Positions 44,663 to 54,581 are shown, counted from the first letter of the stretch. The stretch: 64,000 nt of DNA from Arthrobacter sp. MAHUQ-56 (GCF_019710585.1 NZ_JAIFZQ010000004.1:296504-360503), one strand, 5' to 3'. The notes: generated by a model from the letters alone, not told the origin. Translations and numbers: made by a program.

Positions 44663-45495
44663 TGGCCCATCCTCCGGGCAAACCGGCGCCGCGTCAGGTT
44701 CCAGCCCAGCACCGCCAGGCCGCAGAGGACGGCGACATGGAGGGCGGTCAGCAGCGGCGGCTCCCCGTATCCGAAGCTGAGCACCCGACCCAGTTCCGTG
44801 CCGTGCCAGATAGGCGAAATCCACCCAATCCAGCGGACGGCAAGCGGCAGGTTGTCCAGCGGGAAGAACGTCCCGGAGAAGAGGAACAGCGGCATGACGA
44901 TGAACCGCATGACCAGGGCGAACTGGCCCTTGTCCTCGGTAATCGAGGCAGAATAGGCCATCAGCGGCAGACCGAAAGCCAGTCCCGCCAGGGTGGCAGC
45001 GAAGACTCCCGCCCACCCCCAGCCGGAGGGCGAGGCGCCGAACAGTGCCACGGCGGCAAAGTAGATGGCTGACTGCAGGAGCAGGCGCAGGGTCACGGCC
45101 ATAATGTGTCCGGCGGCGATCTGTCCCGGCGTCAGCGGCGAGGCGTGCGGGCCGAAGTAGGTCCGGCGCCACTTGAAGCCGGCCATCACGGGAAACGTGA
45201 ATTCATTCGCCGCCGTCATGACCGCCGCGGACACCAGCAGCGCCGGTGCGATGAAGGCCAGGTAGGAGACCCCGCCAAAGGCTACGCTGCCCGTGTCCAC
45301 GAGCGAGGCCAGGCCCACGCCCATGGCGAAGAGGTACGCCACCGGCTGGCCCACGCTGTACATCAGGATGGACCACGTGTACCCCTTCATCACCCGGAGC
45401 ACCTGCTCCGCATAGTAGAAGGCGCCCCAGCGCCGGGCCCTGGCTGCCGAGGCTTCCGGCGGGTGCGCCGACGGCACGGCCCGCGCGTCAGTCAA
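44659..45495 (-). CDS. ABC-2 type transporter permease (DrrB/NodJ-like), first copy
   Basis: 278 residues, six membrane helices, with VMKGYTWSILMYSVGQPVAY near the start and LSPIWHGTELGRV-type (ISPIWHGTELGRVL) near the end, a motif shared with its neighbour's MPLWHGVELLRQ. TTG at 45495 overlaps the ATPase stop by 8 nt. The two permeases are paralogues and probably form a heterodimer. Confidence 0.86.
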   Translation of the reverse strand: MTDARAVPSAHPPEASAARARRWGAFYYAEQVLRVMKGYTWSILMYSVGQPVAYLFAMGVGLASLVDTGSVAFGGVSYLAFIAPALLVSAAVMTAANEFTFPVMAGFKWRRTYFGPHASPLTPGQIAAGHIMAVTLRLLLQSAIYFAAVALFGASPSGWGWAGVFAATLAGLAFGLPLMAYSASITEDKGQFALVMRFIVMPLFLFSGTFFPLDNLPLAVRWIGWISPIWHGTELGRVLSFGYGEPPLLTALHVAVLCGLAVLGWNLTRRRFARRMGQ

Positions 45496-46474
45496 CGAGG
45501 CTCCGCCCCGTGAGCCGGAGGAAGACGTCCTCCAGCGAGGACCTTCGGACCAGGGATGTCAGTGGCCGCAGGCCACGGGACGTTGCCTCCTCAAGGGCCG
45601 ACTCGCCGTCGTCCGCGTACAGCAGCACCCGGTCCGGCAGCACCTCAAGGCGCTCCCCGATGCCGCTCAGCCGGGAGCCGATGGTGGCGTTGCGTTCCGA
45701 GCCGAACCGCAGTTCCACCACCTCCCGGGTGGAATGTTCACGGATCAGCTGTGCGGGCGATCCCTCGGCCATGATCCGGCCCTTGTCCACCACGATCAGC
45801 CGGTCGCAGAGCTGCTCGGCTTCGTCCATGTAGTGGGTGGTGAGGATCAGCGTCACGCCCTGTTCCTTGAGCCGGAACAGCCGGTCCCACAGGATGTGGC
45901 GGGCCTGCGGATCCAGCCCCGTGGTGGGCTCATCCAGGAGCAGGATGCGAGGCTCATTGATGAGGGACCGGGCGATGGTGAGCCGCCGTTTCATGCCCCC
46001 GGAGAGCGCGTCAACCTTGGCCCTGGCCTTGTCCGTCAGCTGCGCGAACTCCAGCAGTTCGTCCGCCTTGGGCTTCAGGTAGCTCATGGCCAGCCCGAAG
46101 TAGCGGCCGTACACCAGCAGGTTGTCCCGGACGCGCAGTTCCTCGTCCAGGTTGTCCTGCTGGGGCACCACGCCCAGGTGGGCCCGGACCTCGGGCCCGT
46201 GCGTGTCAGGGTCCAGGCCCATGGTGCTGAGCCGGCCGGACGTGCGCCGGGTGACGCCGCCGATCATCTTCATGGTGGTGGACTTGCCCGCCCCGTTGGG
46301 CCCGAGCAACCCGAAGGACTCCCCCGCCATCACCGTGAAGGAGATGCCGTCCACGGCCGCCACGTCCCCGTATGTCTTGGTGAGGTCTTCCGCGGTGATG
46401 ACGGCGGGGCGCGACGGCGGGCTGCCGGACCGGGTGCCGGACGGCAGGATGGCTTCGTTGTGCACCCTCCGCAC
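45488..46474 (-). CDS. ABC exporter ATPase (DrrA/NodI-like)
   Basis: 328 residues. Walker A LLGPNGAGKSTTMKMI near residue 55, Q-loop VVPQQDNLDEEL, signature LSGGMKRRLTIARSL and Walker B LLLDEPTTGLDPQ are complete. A C-terminal accessory domain (about 240-328) is of the DrrA class. The start is GTG at 46474 or 46465. First gene of a three-gene exporter operon. Confidence 0.9.
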   Translation of the reverse strand: MRRVHNEAILPSGTRSGSPPSRPAVITAEDLTKTYGDVAAVDGISFTVMAGESFGLLGPNGAGKSTTMKMIGGVTRRTSGRLSTMGLDPDTHGPEVRAHLGVVPQQDNLDEELRVRDNLLVYGRYFGLAMSYLKPKADELLEFAQLTDKARAKVDALSGGMKRRLTIARSLINEPRILLLDEPTTGLDPQARHILWDRLFRLKEQGVTLILTTHYMDEAEQLCDRLIVVDKGRIMAEGSPAQLIREHSTREVVELRFGSERNATIGSRLSGIGERLEVLPDRVLLYADDGESALEEATSRGLRPLTSLVRRSSLEDVFLRLTGRSLVD

Positions 46475-46530
46475 ACTAGTGGAGCCGCCCGGCAGGTGGA
46501 AGTGGGCTCGCAGTTCCCGGGTTAAATGGC

Positions 46531-46577
46531 CGACGGCGGCACGCGCCTTTCGTGCGAAAGGTACCGTGCCGCCGTCG
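46531..46577 (-). terminator. Stem-loop after folD
   Basis: 13-bp arms (46531-46543 and 46565-46577) with an inner CCTTTCG/CGAAAGG hairpin, 17 nt past the folD stop. The minus strand continues GCCATTTAACC. Confidence 0.7.
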
Positions 46578-46593
46578 TACTTTATTGACGTGC

Positions 46594-47493
46594 CTAGGCG
46601 ATGCCTGCCTGGCGTTCCGCGGCTTCCACCACGTTGGTCATCAGCAGCGCCACCGTCATGGGGCCGACACCGCCGGGGTTCGGCGAGATCCAGCCTGCCA
46701 CCTCGGCGGCGGCGGGATCGATGTCACCGTGGACGCGGCTCTTGCCCGTCTCCGGATCCGTTTCGCGGGTGACGCCGACGTCCAGCAGGGCCGCGCCCGG
46801 CTTGACGTCCGCAGCCTTGACGATGTGCTTGACGCCGGCCGCACCCACGATCACGTCGGCCTGCCGGAGCAGCTCCGACAGGTTCCTGGTGCCGGTGTGG
46901 GTCAGCGTCACGGTGGCGTTGACGTCCCGCCGCGTAAGCAGCAGGCCGATCGAGCGGCCGATCGTGACGCCGCGGCCCACCACCACGACGTGCTTGCCGG
47001 AAAGGCTGTAGCCGTTGCGTTCCAGCAGCTCGATGACCCCGCGCGGCGTGCACGGCAGGGGCGTGGTGATCTTGTTGTTGACGTTCAGCACCAGCCGGCC
47101 AAGGTTGGTCGGGTGCAGGCCGTCGGCGTCCTTGGCGGGATCGATGCGCTCCAGGATGGCGTCCGTGTCCAGGTGCTTGGGCAACGGCAGCTGCACGATG
47201 TACCCGTGGCAGGCAGGGTCCGCATTGAGTTCGTCAATGAGGGCCTCCACCTGCTCCTGGGTGGCATCCGCCGGGAGCTCGCGCTGGATGGAGTTCATCC
47301 CGATCTGCACAGACTGCTTGTGCTTCATGGACACGTACAGCTGCGAGGCAGGGTCCGCGCCCACGAGCACAGTGGCGATGCCTGGAGTGACGCCCTTGGC
47401 CTTGAGTGCGGCCACGCGTTCGGTCAGCTCGGCCTTGATGGCAGCGGCGGTGGCCTTGCCGTCAAGGATCTGTGCGGTGGTGGTTTCAGTCAT
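46594..47493 (-). CDS. folD: Bifunctional methylenetetrahydrofolate dehydrogenase/methenyl-THF cyclohydrolase
   Basis: Interconverts 5,10-methylene-THF and 10-formyl-THF, NADP-linked. 299 residues. Catalytic lysine is in [15 protein letters not shown] near residue 55; the signature [13 protein letters not shown] is near 95 and the NADP fold [14 protein letters not shown] near 163. The start lies 3 nt after glyA's stop, so glyA-folD form one transcript under the upstream riboswitch. Confidence 0.95.
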   Translation of the reverse strand: MTETTTAQILDGKATAAAIKAELTERVAALKAKGVTPGIATVLVGADPASQLYVSMKHKQSVQIGMNSIQRELPADATQEQVEALIDELNADPACHGYIVQLPLPKHLDTDAILERIDPAKDADGLHPTNLGRLVLNVNNKITTPLPCTPRGVIELLERNGYSLSGKHVVVVGRGVTIGRSIGLLLTRRDVNATVTLTHTGTRNLSELLRQADVIVGAAGVKHIVKAADVKPGAALLDVGVTRETDPETGKSRVHGDIDPAAAEVAGWISPNPGGVGPMTVALLMTNVVEAAERQAGIA

Positions 47494-47496
47494 TGC

Positions 47497-48795
47497 TTAC
47501 CACTGCTCGTGCTGGGGGTAGAGCGGGAAGTCGGCTGCCAGCTTGTCCACGCGGGCCTGCAGGGCTTCGACGTCGGCACTGTTGCCTGCCTTGAGGGCGG
47601 TGGCGATGATCTCGGCGACCTCGGTGAACTCGGCAGCGCCGAAACCGCGGGTGGCCAGCGCCGGCGTGCCGATGCGCAGCCCCGAGGTGACCATCGGCGG
47701 GCGGGGATCGAAGGGGACGGCGTTCCGGTTGACGGTGATGCCAACAGAGTGCAGGAGGTCCTCGGCCTGCTGGCCGTCCAGCTGGGAGTTGCGGAGGTCG
47801 ACGAGCACCAGGTGCACGTCGGTGCCGCCGGTGAGGACGGAGACGCCTGCCTCGGCGACGTCGGCCTGGTTCAGGCGGTCGGCGATGATCCGGGCACCTT
47901 CCAGGACGCGCTCCTGGCGCTCCTTGAATTCCTGCGTGCCGGCAATCTTGAAGGCCACGGCCTTGGCGGCGATGACGTGCATCAGCGGCCCGCCCTGCTG
48001 GCCCGGGAAGACGCTGGAGTTCAGCTTCTTGGCCCACTGCTCCTTGGCGAGGATCACACCCGAGCGCGGACCGGCCAGGGTCTTGTGCACGGTGGAAGTG
48101 ACGACGTCGGAGTGCGGCACCGGGCTCGGGTGCAGTCCGGCGGCCACCAGGCCTGCGAAGTGTGCCATGTCGGTCCAGAGCAGCGCGCCCACTTCATCGG
48201 CGATGGAGCGGAAGGCAGCGAAGTCCAGGTGGCGCGGGTAGGCGGACCAGCCGGCGATGATGACCTGGGGCTTCTCGGCGATGGCCTGCTCGCGGAGCTT
48301 GTCCATGTCGATGCGGAAGTTGTCCTCTTCCACCTGGTACGCCGCCACGTTGTACAGCTTGCCGGAGAAGTTCAGCTTCATGCCGTGGGTCAGGTGGCCG
48401 CCGTGGGCCAGGGACAGGCCCAGGATCTTGTCACCGGGGGTGATCATGGCAGCCAGCGCCGCAGCGTTGGCCTGTGCGCCGGAGTGCGGCTGGACGTTGG
48501 CGAATTCGGCACCGAAGAGGGCCTTGACCCGGTCGATGGCCAGCTGCTCTGCGACGTCGACGTACTCGCAGCCGCCGTAGTAGCGGCGGCCGGGGTAACC
48601 CTCGGCGTACTTGTTGGTGAGGACGGAGCCCTGGGCTTCCATCACAGCGCGGGGCGCGAAGTTCTCGGAGGCGATCATTTCCAGGGTGCCGCGCTGGCGT
48701 CCGAGCTCCTGGTCCAGGACCGCGGCGATTTCGGGGTCAAGCTCAGCCAGCGGCTGGTTGCTGACGTCTGTGGTTGAGGTGGCTGTAGTAGTCAC
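47497..48795 (-). CDS. glyA: Serine hydroxymethyltransferase
   Basis: Serine plus THF gives glycine plus 5,10-methylene-THF. 432 residues. The PLP lysine is in [16 protein letters not shown] at about residue 238; [18 protein letters not shown] and [13 protein letters not shown] are N-terminal marks. GTG at 48795 follows CAGGAG. The 5' leader of about 150 nt contains a ZTP riboswitch at its far end. Confidence 0.96.
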   Translation of the reverse strand: MTTTATSTTDVSNQPLAELDPEIAAVLDQELGRQRGTLEMIASENFAPRAVMEAQGSVLTNKYAEGYPGRRYYGGCEYVDVAEQLAIDRVKALFGAEFANVQPHSGAQANAAALAAMITPGDKILGLSLAHGGHLTHGMKLNFSGKLYNVAAYQVEEDNFRIDMDKLREQAIAEKPQVIIAGWSAYPRHLDFAAFRSIADEVGALLWTDMAHFAGLVAAGLHPSPVPHSDVVTSTVHKTLAGPRSGVILAKEQWAKKLNSSVFPGQQGGPLMHVIAAKAVAFKIAGTQEFKERQERVLEGARIIADRLNQADVAEAGVSVLTGGTDVHLVLVDLRNSQLDGQQAEDLLHSVGITVNRNAVPFDPRPPMVTSGLRIGTPALATRGFGAAEFTEVAEIIATALKAGNSADVEALQARVDKLAADFPLYPQHEQW

Positions 48796-48947
48796 GAAGA
48801 ACTCCTGGCTAGGGATACGGGCACTGCTTAGGTCAGGCTACCGGCTGGCGCACTTCCGCACCGCGTCGATGACACGGCATGGAAACGCACGGGATGGTGC
48901 TGCGGTGCTGGCGCAGGTGCAGCCCCAAATCCGGCAAGACATGACCC

Positions 48948-49032
48948 TCGGCCCAGGCGTACGATCCGTGGTCTTCGTGATTGCCGCTCCCTGGTGGTTA
49001 GCCACCCAACGCCAGTTGCGACCATTCCAGCC
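48948..49032 (-). ncRNA. ZTP (pfl) riboswitch in the glyA-folD leader
   Basis: Reading the minus strand from 49032, I see GGTCGCAACTGGCGTTGG, a GGTGG-CTAA-CCACC hairpin, AGGGAGCGGC, a variable linker, then ACGCCTGGGC. These are, in order, the conserved blocks of the pfl/ZTP aptamer (CUGGC, hairpin, GGGAGC, CGCCUGGGC pseudoknot strand). The RNA senses ZTP/ZMP, which rise when 10-formyl-THF is short, and turns on folate one-carbon genes. The expression platform lies in the following 150 nt and I could not assign it. Confidence 0.9.
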
Positions 49033-49072
49033 TACCAAAACCACCGCCCGCCACGCGGGTAGGCTATTACGC

Positions 49073-49933
49073 GTGAATGAAGAGCAGCTGAATCAAGCGT
49101 ACGTCGTAACCCTGTCCTGCCCGGACCGTCCCGGAATCGTCCATGCAGTGGCCGGAGCGCTGCTGGTGGCGGGGTGCAACATTACGGATTCGCAGCAGTA
49201 CGGCAGCCCGGCCACCGGGAACTTCTTCATGCGCGTCGAGGTCACCACCGCCGCGCCCAAGTCCGAACTCCGGGCAGCGCTGGAGCCCGTCGCGGAGGCG
49301 TTCTCCATGCAGTGGAGCCTTAATACCGTCGGGGAGAAAGTGCGCACCCTGGTGATGGCCAGCACCTCCGCCCACTGCCTCAACGACCTGCTCTTCCAGC
49401 AGCGCTCAGGGACCCTTCCCATTGAGATCCCGGCGATCGTGTCCAACCACCAGGACCTGGCCGGGCTTGCGGAGTTCTACGGCATCCCGTTCCACTACAT
49501 CCCGGTGACCAAGGACACCAAGGTGCAGGCGGAGGACAAGCTCCGCGCCCTGATCGCTGAGCACGGCATCGAGCTGACCGTGCTGGCCCGGTACATGCAG
49601 ATCCTCTCCGATGAGCTCTGCACCGAACTGACCGGCAAGGCCATCAACATCCACCACTCGTTCCTGCCGTCCTTCAAGGGTGCCAAACCCTACCACCAGG
49701 CCCACGCCCGCGGCGTGAAACTGATCGGCGCCACGGCGCACTACGTGACGGCAGCGCTGGATGAGGGCCCGATCATCGAGCAGGAAGTCATCCGGGTGGA
49801 CCACGCCCGCACGCCGGAACAGTTCGTGCAGATGGGCCGCGACGTTGAGGGCCGCACCCTGGTCCAGGCTGTCCAGTGGCACGCCGAGCACCGGGTGCTG
49901 CTGGACGGCAACCGGACTGTGGTCTTCAACTAA
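49073..49933 (+). CDS. purU: Formyltetrahydrofolate deformylase
   Basis: Hydrolyses 10-formyl-THF to formate and THF, balancing the one-carbon pool. 286 residues. An N-terminal ACT domain (VVTLSCPDRPGIVHAVAGAL, about 10-29) precedes the formyltransferase-type catalytic domain with SNHQDLAGLAEFYGIPFHYI, INIHHSFLPSF and GATAHYVTAALDEGPII. GTG at 49073 is the start; no strong ribosome site is visible. It is divergent from the riboswitch-glyA-folD unit. Confidence 0.93.
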   Translation: MNEEQLNQAYVVTLSCPDRPGIVHAVAGALLVAGCNITDSQQYGSPATGNFFMRVEVTTAAPKSELRAALEPVAEAFSMQWSLNTVGEKVRTLVMASTSAHCLNDLLFQQRSGTLPIEIPAIVSNHQDLAGLAEFYGIPFHYIPVTKDTKVQAEDKLRALIAEHGIELTVLARYMQILSDELCTELTGKAINIHHSFLPSFKGAKPYHQAHARGVKLIGATAHYVTAALDEGPIIEQEVIRVDHARTPEQFVQMGRDVEGRTLVQAVQWHAEHRVLLDGNRTVVFN

Positions 49934-49982
49934 GGGACCTCCTGCCCTTGGGGCTGGTTCGGCCCAGTCCTACGCTGGTGCC

Positions 49983-50690
49983 ATGCAGGGCATTCCGGAC
50001 TCCGGGGACCATGAAGCGGACCTGGCGGTCTTCTATGACCGGCAGGCCGCGGCACCGAACATCCGGTCCCACACGCGCCACCGCGTCGAATGCCTCGAAT
50101 GGTTTATCCGGCTGCTCAAGGACGAACACCGCCACTCGGTGTTCGAACTGGGCTGCGGCACCGGCGACGAGGGCCTCGGGTTCGTCCGCGCCGGGCTGCA
50201 CTACTGCGGCGTGGACCTGTCAGGGGAAAGCGTCCGCCGGGCGCGGGCCAAGGGACTGGATGCCAGCGTTGCCAGCGGGCGGAACCTGCCCTTTCCGGAA
50301 GCGTCGTTTTCCGCGGCGTGGACCATGAGCACCCTCCTGCACGTGCCCAACAGCAGCATCCACCGCGTGGTCAGCGAGCTGGTACGGGTCTGCGCACCCG
50401 GGGCGCCCATCGCCGTCGGCCTGTGGTCCGGCGAGGATGAGGAGGTACTGAACCCGGAAGACGACGAAGAACCCCGGCGGTTCTTCAGCCGGCGGAGCGA
50501 CGCCACGGTCCGGTCGGTCTTCGGTGCACACGGCGAGGTGGAGCATTTCCGCACCTGGCCGGAAGGCAGCGGCGACGAATCCGGCCCCGGCCGGGGCGCC
50601 TGGAGCCAGCACTACCAGTTCCTGGTCCTCCGCACCCCGGCAGTCATATCGGACACGCAGGCCGCGCCGGGCAGGGGTGGCTTAGGGTGA
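49983..50690 (+). CDS. Class I SAM-dependent methyltransferase
   Basis: 235 residues with SAM motif I VFELGCGTGDEGLGFV near residue 50, acidic VDLSGESVRRA near 73 and ASGRNLPFPEASFSAAW near 93. This is a Methyltransf_11/25 type with substrate unknown. The C-terminal part contains an Asp/Glu-rich run (GEDEEVLNPEDDEEP). ATG at 49983, 49 nt after purU. Confidence 0.82.
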   Translation: MQGIPDSGDHEADLAVFYDRQAAAPNIRSHTRHRVECLEWFIRLLKDEHRHSVFELGCGTGDEGLGFVRAGLHYCGVDLSGESVRRARAKGLDASVASGRNLPFPEASFSAAWTMSTLLHVPNSSIHRVVSELVRVCAPGAPIAVGLWSGEDEEVLNPEDDEEPRRFFSRRSDATVRSVFGAHGEVEHFRTWPEGSGDESGPGRGAWSQHYQFLVLRTPAVISDTQAAPGRGGLG

Positions 50691-50694
50691 ACCT

Positions 50695-51213
50695 ATGGCT
50701 CCTCTGTACCCTTTCGGCGGCACCTCCCCGGCCGTCCATGAATCAGCGTTCATAGCCCCGTCGGCGTCGATCATCGGCAACGCCACCCTGGCCGAGAATT
50801 CCAGCGCCTTCTATGGCGTCTCGGTCCGGGCGGACACCGCCGCCATCACCGTGGGCGCAGGCAGCAACCTGCAGGACAACGTGGTGCTGCACGCCGATCC
50901 CGGCTTCCCCTGCACGGTGGGCGAGCGGGTCAGCGTGGGGCACGCCGCCGTCGTGCACGGCTGCACGGTTGAAGACGACTGCCTGATCGGCATGGGCGCC
51001 ACGGTCCTCAACGGCGCAGTGATCGGCGCCGGCTCGCTGGTAGCGGCCGGCGCCGTCGTGCTCGAGGGAACGGTGGTTCCGCCCCGCTCACTGGTGGCGG
51101 GGGTGCCCGCCAAGGTGCGCCGCGAACTGACCGATGAGGAGTTCGACGGCGTGCGCGCCAATGCAACACGCTACGTGGAGCTCGCGGCGGAACACCGCGA
51201 GCTCCACGGCTAG
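50695..51213 (+). CDS. Gamma carbonic anhydrase family protein (left-handed beta-helix)
   Basis: 172 residues built on hexapeptide repeats (ATLAENSSAFYGVSVRAD, then VVLHADPG and VSVGHAAVVHGC). The metal histidines of gamma-class anhydrases match H in VVLHAD, GHAAVVHG. Related YrdA/PaaY proteins often lack carbonic anhydrase activity, so enzymatic role is open. ATG at 50695, 4 nt after the methyltransferase. Confidence 0.85.
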   Translation: MAPLYPFGGTSPAVHESAFIAPSASIIGNATLAENSSAFYGVSVRADTAAITVGAGSNLQDNVVLHADPGFPCTVGERVSVGHAAVVHGCTVEDDCLIGMGATVLNGAVIGAGSLVAAGAVVLEGTVVPPRSLVAGVPAKVRRELTDEEFDGVRANATRYVELAAEHRELHG

Positions 51214-51229
51214 CGTTGCCCGGACCTAG

Positions 51230-52960
51230 TTAGTCCAGGCTGATCGGGCCGATCTCGTCCAGCAGCTCGCCCGGGCCGGGGTTGCCGGGTGCGGATGAGC
51301 CGCCCAGGTGGTTCACCACGCCCCACACGGCGTTCAGTCCGGTGGTGACGGCGCCTTCCGCCCAGCCCGCGGTGAAGGACACGTCGTCGCCGGCCAGGAA
51401 GATGCCGCGCTGGGATTCCGGCAGCTTGTCCTGCTTGAAATGCGTGAACAGCCGCTGCTGGTAGCGGTAGTGGCCGGGCAGGTTGGCCTTGAAGGCGCCC
51501 ATGAAGTTGGGGTCGGCCTCCCAGGACACGGTGATGGGCTGGCCCACGATGTGGCCGGCGATGTCCACACCCGGGTAGATCTGCTCCAGCGAGTGCAACA
51601 TCAGTTCCACCCTTTCGTCGGCGTCCAGCGCCAGCCACTTCAGCGCATCGTCATTCCAGGTGTAGGAGAGCAGGATGACGGCGGGCTGGTCCGGGCCGTT
51701 GTCCAGCAGGTAGGTGGCGCGGTTCAGCCGGTCCGTCAGGGTCATGGACAGGACTTCGTTGCCCGTCTCCGGATCGATGTCCTTCCAGAACGGCCGGTCC
51801 ACCATGACGAAGGTCTTGGAGGACTGCATGTAGTGCGAGCGCTCCATGGCGGTCCACAGCTCGGCCGGGAACAGCGCCTCCTCCGTATGAATGCGGGTGG
51901 ACAACAGCCAGGACTGGCAGGTGGTCACCACGGCCGGGTAGCTGGCTTCGCGGCCCCAGCGTTCGCGGACCCGCAGGTTCCCGTCCGGGTCCCGGCTGAT
52001 CTTTCCGACGGCGCCGCGCGGCGAGCCGGAGTGGAGCGAGGCAAGGGAGGTGCCGGCGGGCCAATGCACCAGGTCCGACGGCGCGTGCTGCCACAGTGCC
52101 TCGGGCAGCCGCTGAGCTCCCCCGCGGATGAAGCGGTGCTGGTCGTCGGCGTCGGTGTAGACCACGCGGAGGATTTCCAGGATGGAGTTGGGGAAGTCGG
52201 TGTCCCAGCCGCCGGTCCCGAAGCCCACCTGGCCAAAGGCCTCCCGGTGCGCGAACCCCGCCTTCCTAAAGGAGTCGCTGGCGGCGATGAAGCCGTAAAA
52301 GGTCTGCTCGTCCATCAGCGGGAGCAGTGCGTTCCACAGTTCCTTGATCCGCACGGTGTCCCGGGAACGGATGGCATCCTGCATCTCCGCGAATTTGGCG
52401 CCGTCATTGACGGCCGCTTTCCACGCGTCGGCCACTTCGCGGAAGAACGGGGGCAGGTCGCTGGACTTTTCGGCGTAGTGCTTCTTGCCTGCCAGTTCGA
52501 TCACGGTACTGGAGGTGGCTTCGGCGAGGGGGTTGGGGAAGTCGGACGTTTCCAGCCCGAGCAGGTCCACGTAGTGGTAGAACGCCTTGCCCGAGACCGG
52601 GAACCGCATGCCGCCCAGGTCCGCCACGACGCCTGGCGCGGCCGGGAATGCGGCCGTACGGAGCCGTCCGCCGATCTGGTCCGCCTCGTACACCACGGGC
52701 CGCAGTCCCAGTTTCATCAGTTCATAGGCGGTGACCAGGCCGGAGAGTCCGGCGCCGATGACGGCGACTTCGGTGCCATACAGCTCCGGCGGCACCGAGC
52801 CCAGGCCGCCGGGGTGGGCCAGGTAATGGTCGTAGCTGAATGGGAAGTCCGGATTCAGCATGGTGATGGGAGCTGCCTGGTCCTCGCGGCGCGGCGCTTC
52901 CGCCGGCTGCGTGGAGGTGCTGGAAGGGTCGAAGGCCGGCAGTTCGGTGGCGATGGTCAT
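51230..52960 (-). CDS. davB: L-amino-acid 2-monooxygenase, DavB-like (flavin amine oxidase family)
   Basis: 576 residues. The FAD fold VAVIGAGLSGLVTAYELMKLG is near residues 66-86, with GGRLRT, DLGGMRFPVSGKAFYHYVD and the C-terminal GIFLAGDDVSFTAGWAEGAV. From memory these blocks, and the N-terminal NPDFPFSYDHYL/HPGGLGSVPPE, follow Pseudomonas L-lysine 2-monooxygenase (DavB) closely, rather than ordinary monoamine oxidases. It would convert L-lysine, O2 to 5-aminovaleramide, CO2 and water. Tryptophan or phenylalanine specificity (IaaM-type) is possible. It overlaps the permease by ATGA, and a DavA-like amidase is nearby. Confidence 0.8.
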   Translation of the reverse strand: MTIATELPAFDPSSTSTQPAEAPRREDQAAPITMLNPDFPFSYDHYLAHPGGLGSVPPELYGTEVAVIGAGLSGLVTAYELMKLGLRPVVYEADQIGGRLRTAAFPAAPGVVADLGGMRFPVSGKAFYHYVDLLGLETSDFPNPLAEATSSTVIELAGKKHYAEKSSDLPPFFREVADAWKAAVNDGAKFAEMQDAIRSRDTVRIKELWNALLPLMDEQTFYGFIAASDSFRKAGFAHREAFGQVGFGTGGWDTDFPNSILEILRVVYTDADDQHRFIRGGAQRLPEALWQHAPSDLVHWPAGTSLASLHSGSPRGAVGKISRDPDGNLRVRERWGREASYPAVVTTCQSWLLSTRIHTEEALFPAELWTAMERSHYMQSSKTFVMVDRPFWKDIDPETGNEVLSMTLTDRLNRATYLLDNGPDQPAVILLSYTWNDDALKWLALDADERVELMLHSLEQIYPGVDIAGHIVGQPITVSWEADPNFMGAFKANLPGHYRYQQRLFTHFKQDKLPESQRGIFLAGDDVSFTAGWAEGAVTTGLNAVWGVVNHLGGSSAPGNPGPGELLDEIGPISLD

Positions 52961-54483
52961 GATTGTTCTGCTTTCACAGGTTCCTGGCGCGGGGCCATGG
53001 CGGTCAGTTCACGGTAGTCCAGCTCGCTGAGAGCCGCTACCTTGGAGTTCCGGCGTCCATAGCCGAAGTAGATGGCGGTGCCCACCAGCATCCAGGCGGC
53101 GAAGACGATCCAGGTGTCCGCTCCCAGGTTCGCCATCAGGTAGGCGCACATGAGGGTGCCGAGGACCGGCGTGAACGGGTACAGCGGGACCCGGAAGCTC
53201 CGCACCAGGTCCGGCTGGTTGCGGCGCAGGTAGATGACGGCAACGTTGACCAGGGCAAAGGCGAAGAGGGTGCCGATGCTGGTGGCATCGGCGAGCGCAC
53301 CGAGCGGGACCAGGCCGGCGGTCAGCGCGACGGCGGTGCCCACAATGAGCGTGCCGGCGGCCGGGGTGCCGGTCCGCGGGGAAACGCGGCCGAAAACCTT
53401 CGGCACGAGGCCGTCGCGGGACATCGACAGGAGGATGCGGGTCTGGCCGTACAGGACGGTCAGCACAATGCTGGCGATCGCCAGCACGGCTCCGGCGGAG
53501 AAGACGAGGGCAATCCACGGCTGGCCGGTGAGCTCCTCCAGGATCTGGACGAGGGCGGCTTCCGTTCCGTCGAACCAGCCCCACGGCCGGGCCCCGATGG
53601 CGGCGACTGCCACCAGGACATAGATGCTGGTGACGATCACCATGGACAGGAGGATGGCGCGGGGAAGGTCCCGCTTGGGATTCTTCGCTTCCTCACCCGC
53701 GGTGGAGGCGGCATCGAAGCCGATGTACGAAAAGAAGACGCGGGAGGCGGCAGCGGAGACACCCGCGGCGCCCATGGGGAGGAGCGGTTCGAAGTTGCCG
53801 GCGTTGAACGCGGTGAAGGCAACAGCGCAGAAGAACAGCAGGATGCCCACCTTGATAACGACGATGGCGGTGTTGATCCAGGCGCTTTCGCGGGCGCCCC
53901 GCATCAGCAGGACCATGGCCAGCACCACGATGGCAACGGCGGGGATGTTCACCAGGCCGCCGTCACCGGGAGGCTGGGACAGTGCGTCCGGCAGCACCTG
54001 GCCAAAGGCCGCGAGTGCCTCGTTCACATATTGGCCCGCCCCTACCGCGACGGCGGCCACCGATACCGCGTATTCCAGCACCAGGCACCAGCCGCAGATC
54101 CAGGCCATCCCCTCTCCCATGGTGGCGTAGGAATACGAGTAGCTGGATCCCGCCACCGGCACCAGGCCGGCCATCTCGGCGTAGGACACCGCGGACAGCA
54201 GGGCGGCAAGGCCGGCGATCACGAAGGAGATCCAGATGGCGGGGCCGGCCAGCGGAACCGATTCTCCGAGGATCACCAGAATGCCGGTGCCGAGGGTGGC
54301 ACCGACGCTGATCATGGTCAGCTGCAGGACGCCGAAGCTGCGCACCAGCGGCGTACCGCCGTCGCTGCCGTCAGCTTCCCGGACCATCTGGCCGATGGGT
54401 TTGCGGCGCAGGAGCTGGTCAGCCAGGCGCGGCCGGGGCGCGGCCGGGGCAATGGATTTTTGAGTGGTCACAGGCACGGTCAC
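52957..54483 (-). CDS. APC superfamily amino-acid permease, cationic amino-acid transporter (CAT) type
   Basis: 508 residues with about 12 to 14 membrane helices. Motifs include LLRRKPIGQMV before helix 1 (as in eukaryotic CAT proteins), GVLQLTMISVGATLGTGILVI, and FFSYIGFDAASTAGEEAKNPKRD near residue 240. GTG at 54483 after AAGGGA. The CAT-like N-terminus and its ATGA overlap with the DavB-like monooxygenase make lysine (or arginine/ornithine) uptake likely; this is inference. Confidence 0.88.
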   Translation of the reverse strand: MTVPVTTQKSIAPAAPRPRLADQLLRRKPIGQMVREADGSDGGTPLVRSFGVLQLTMISVGATLGTGILVILGESVPLAGPAIWISFVIAGLAALLSAVSYAEMAGLVPVAGSSYSYSYATMGEGMAWICGWCLVLEYAVSVAAVAVGAGQYVNEALAAFGQVLPDALSQPPGDGGLVNIPAVAIVVLAMVLLMRGARESAWINTAIVVIKVGILLFFCAVAFTAFNAGNFEPLLPMGAAGVSAAASRVFFSYIGFDAASTAGEEAKNPKRDLPRAILLSMVIVTSIYVLVAVAAIGARPWGWFDGTEAALVQILEELTGQPWIALVFSAGAVLAIASIVLTVLYGQTRILLSMSRDGLVPKVFGRVSPRTGTPAAGTLIVGTAVALTAGLVPLGALADATSIGTLFAFALVNVAVIYLRRNQPDLVRSFRVPLYPFTPVLGTLMCAYLMANLGADTWIVFAAWMLVGTAIYFGYGRRNSKVAALSELDYRELTAMAPRQEPVKAEQS

Positions 54484-54581
54484 CGTTGACGTCCCTTCAG
54501 AGTAGTTTCGGTTTCCCCTCCTCTAGGCTGGCATGTGAGTCAGCTCTCAACCCGGTGCAGTTTGCCCTATAGTGATCACCC

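Noticed and set aside
46552..48777. A 741-codon plus-strand frame across folD and glyA
   Set aside because: Antisense to two clear folate genes, low-complexity translation.
51230..52960. Auxin (indole-3-acetamide) synthesis through a tryptophan 2-monooxygenase
   Set aside because: Kept only as an alternative: the CAT-type permease and DavA-like rather than IaaH-like amidase favour lysine. IaaH belongs to the amidase-signature family, which is not present here.
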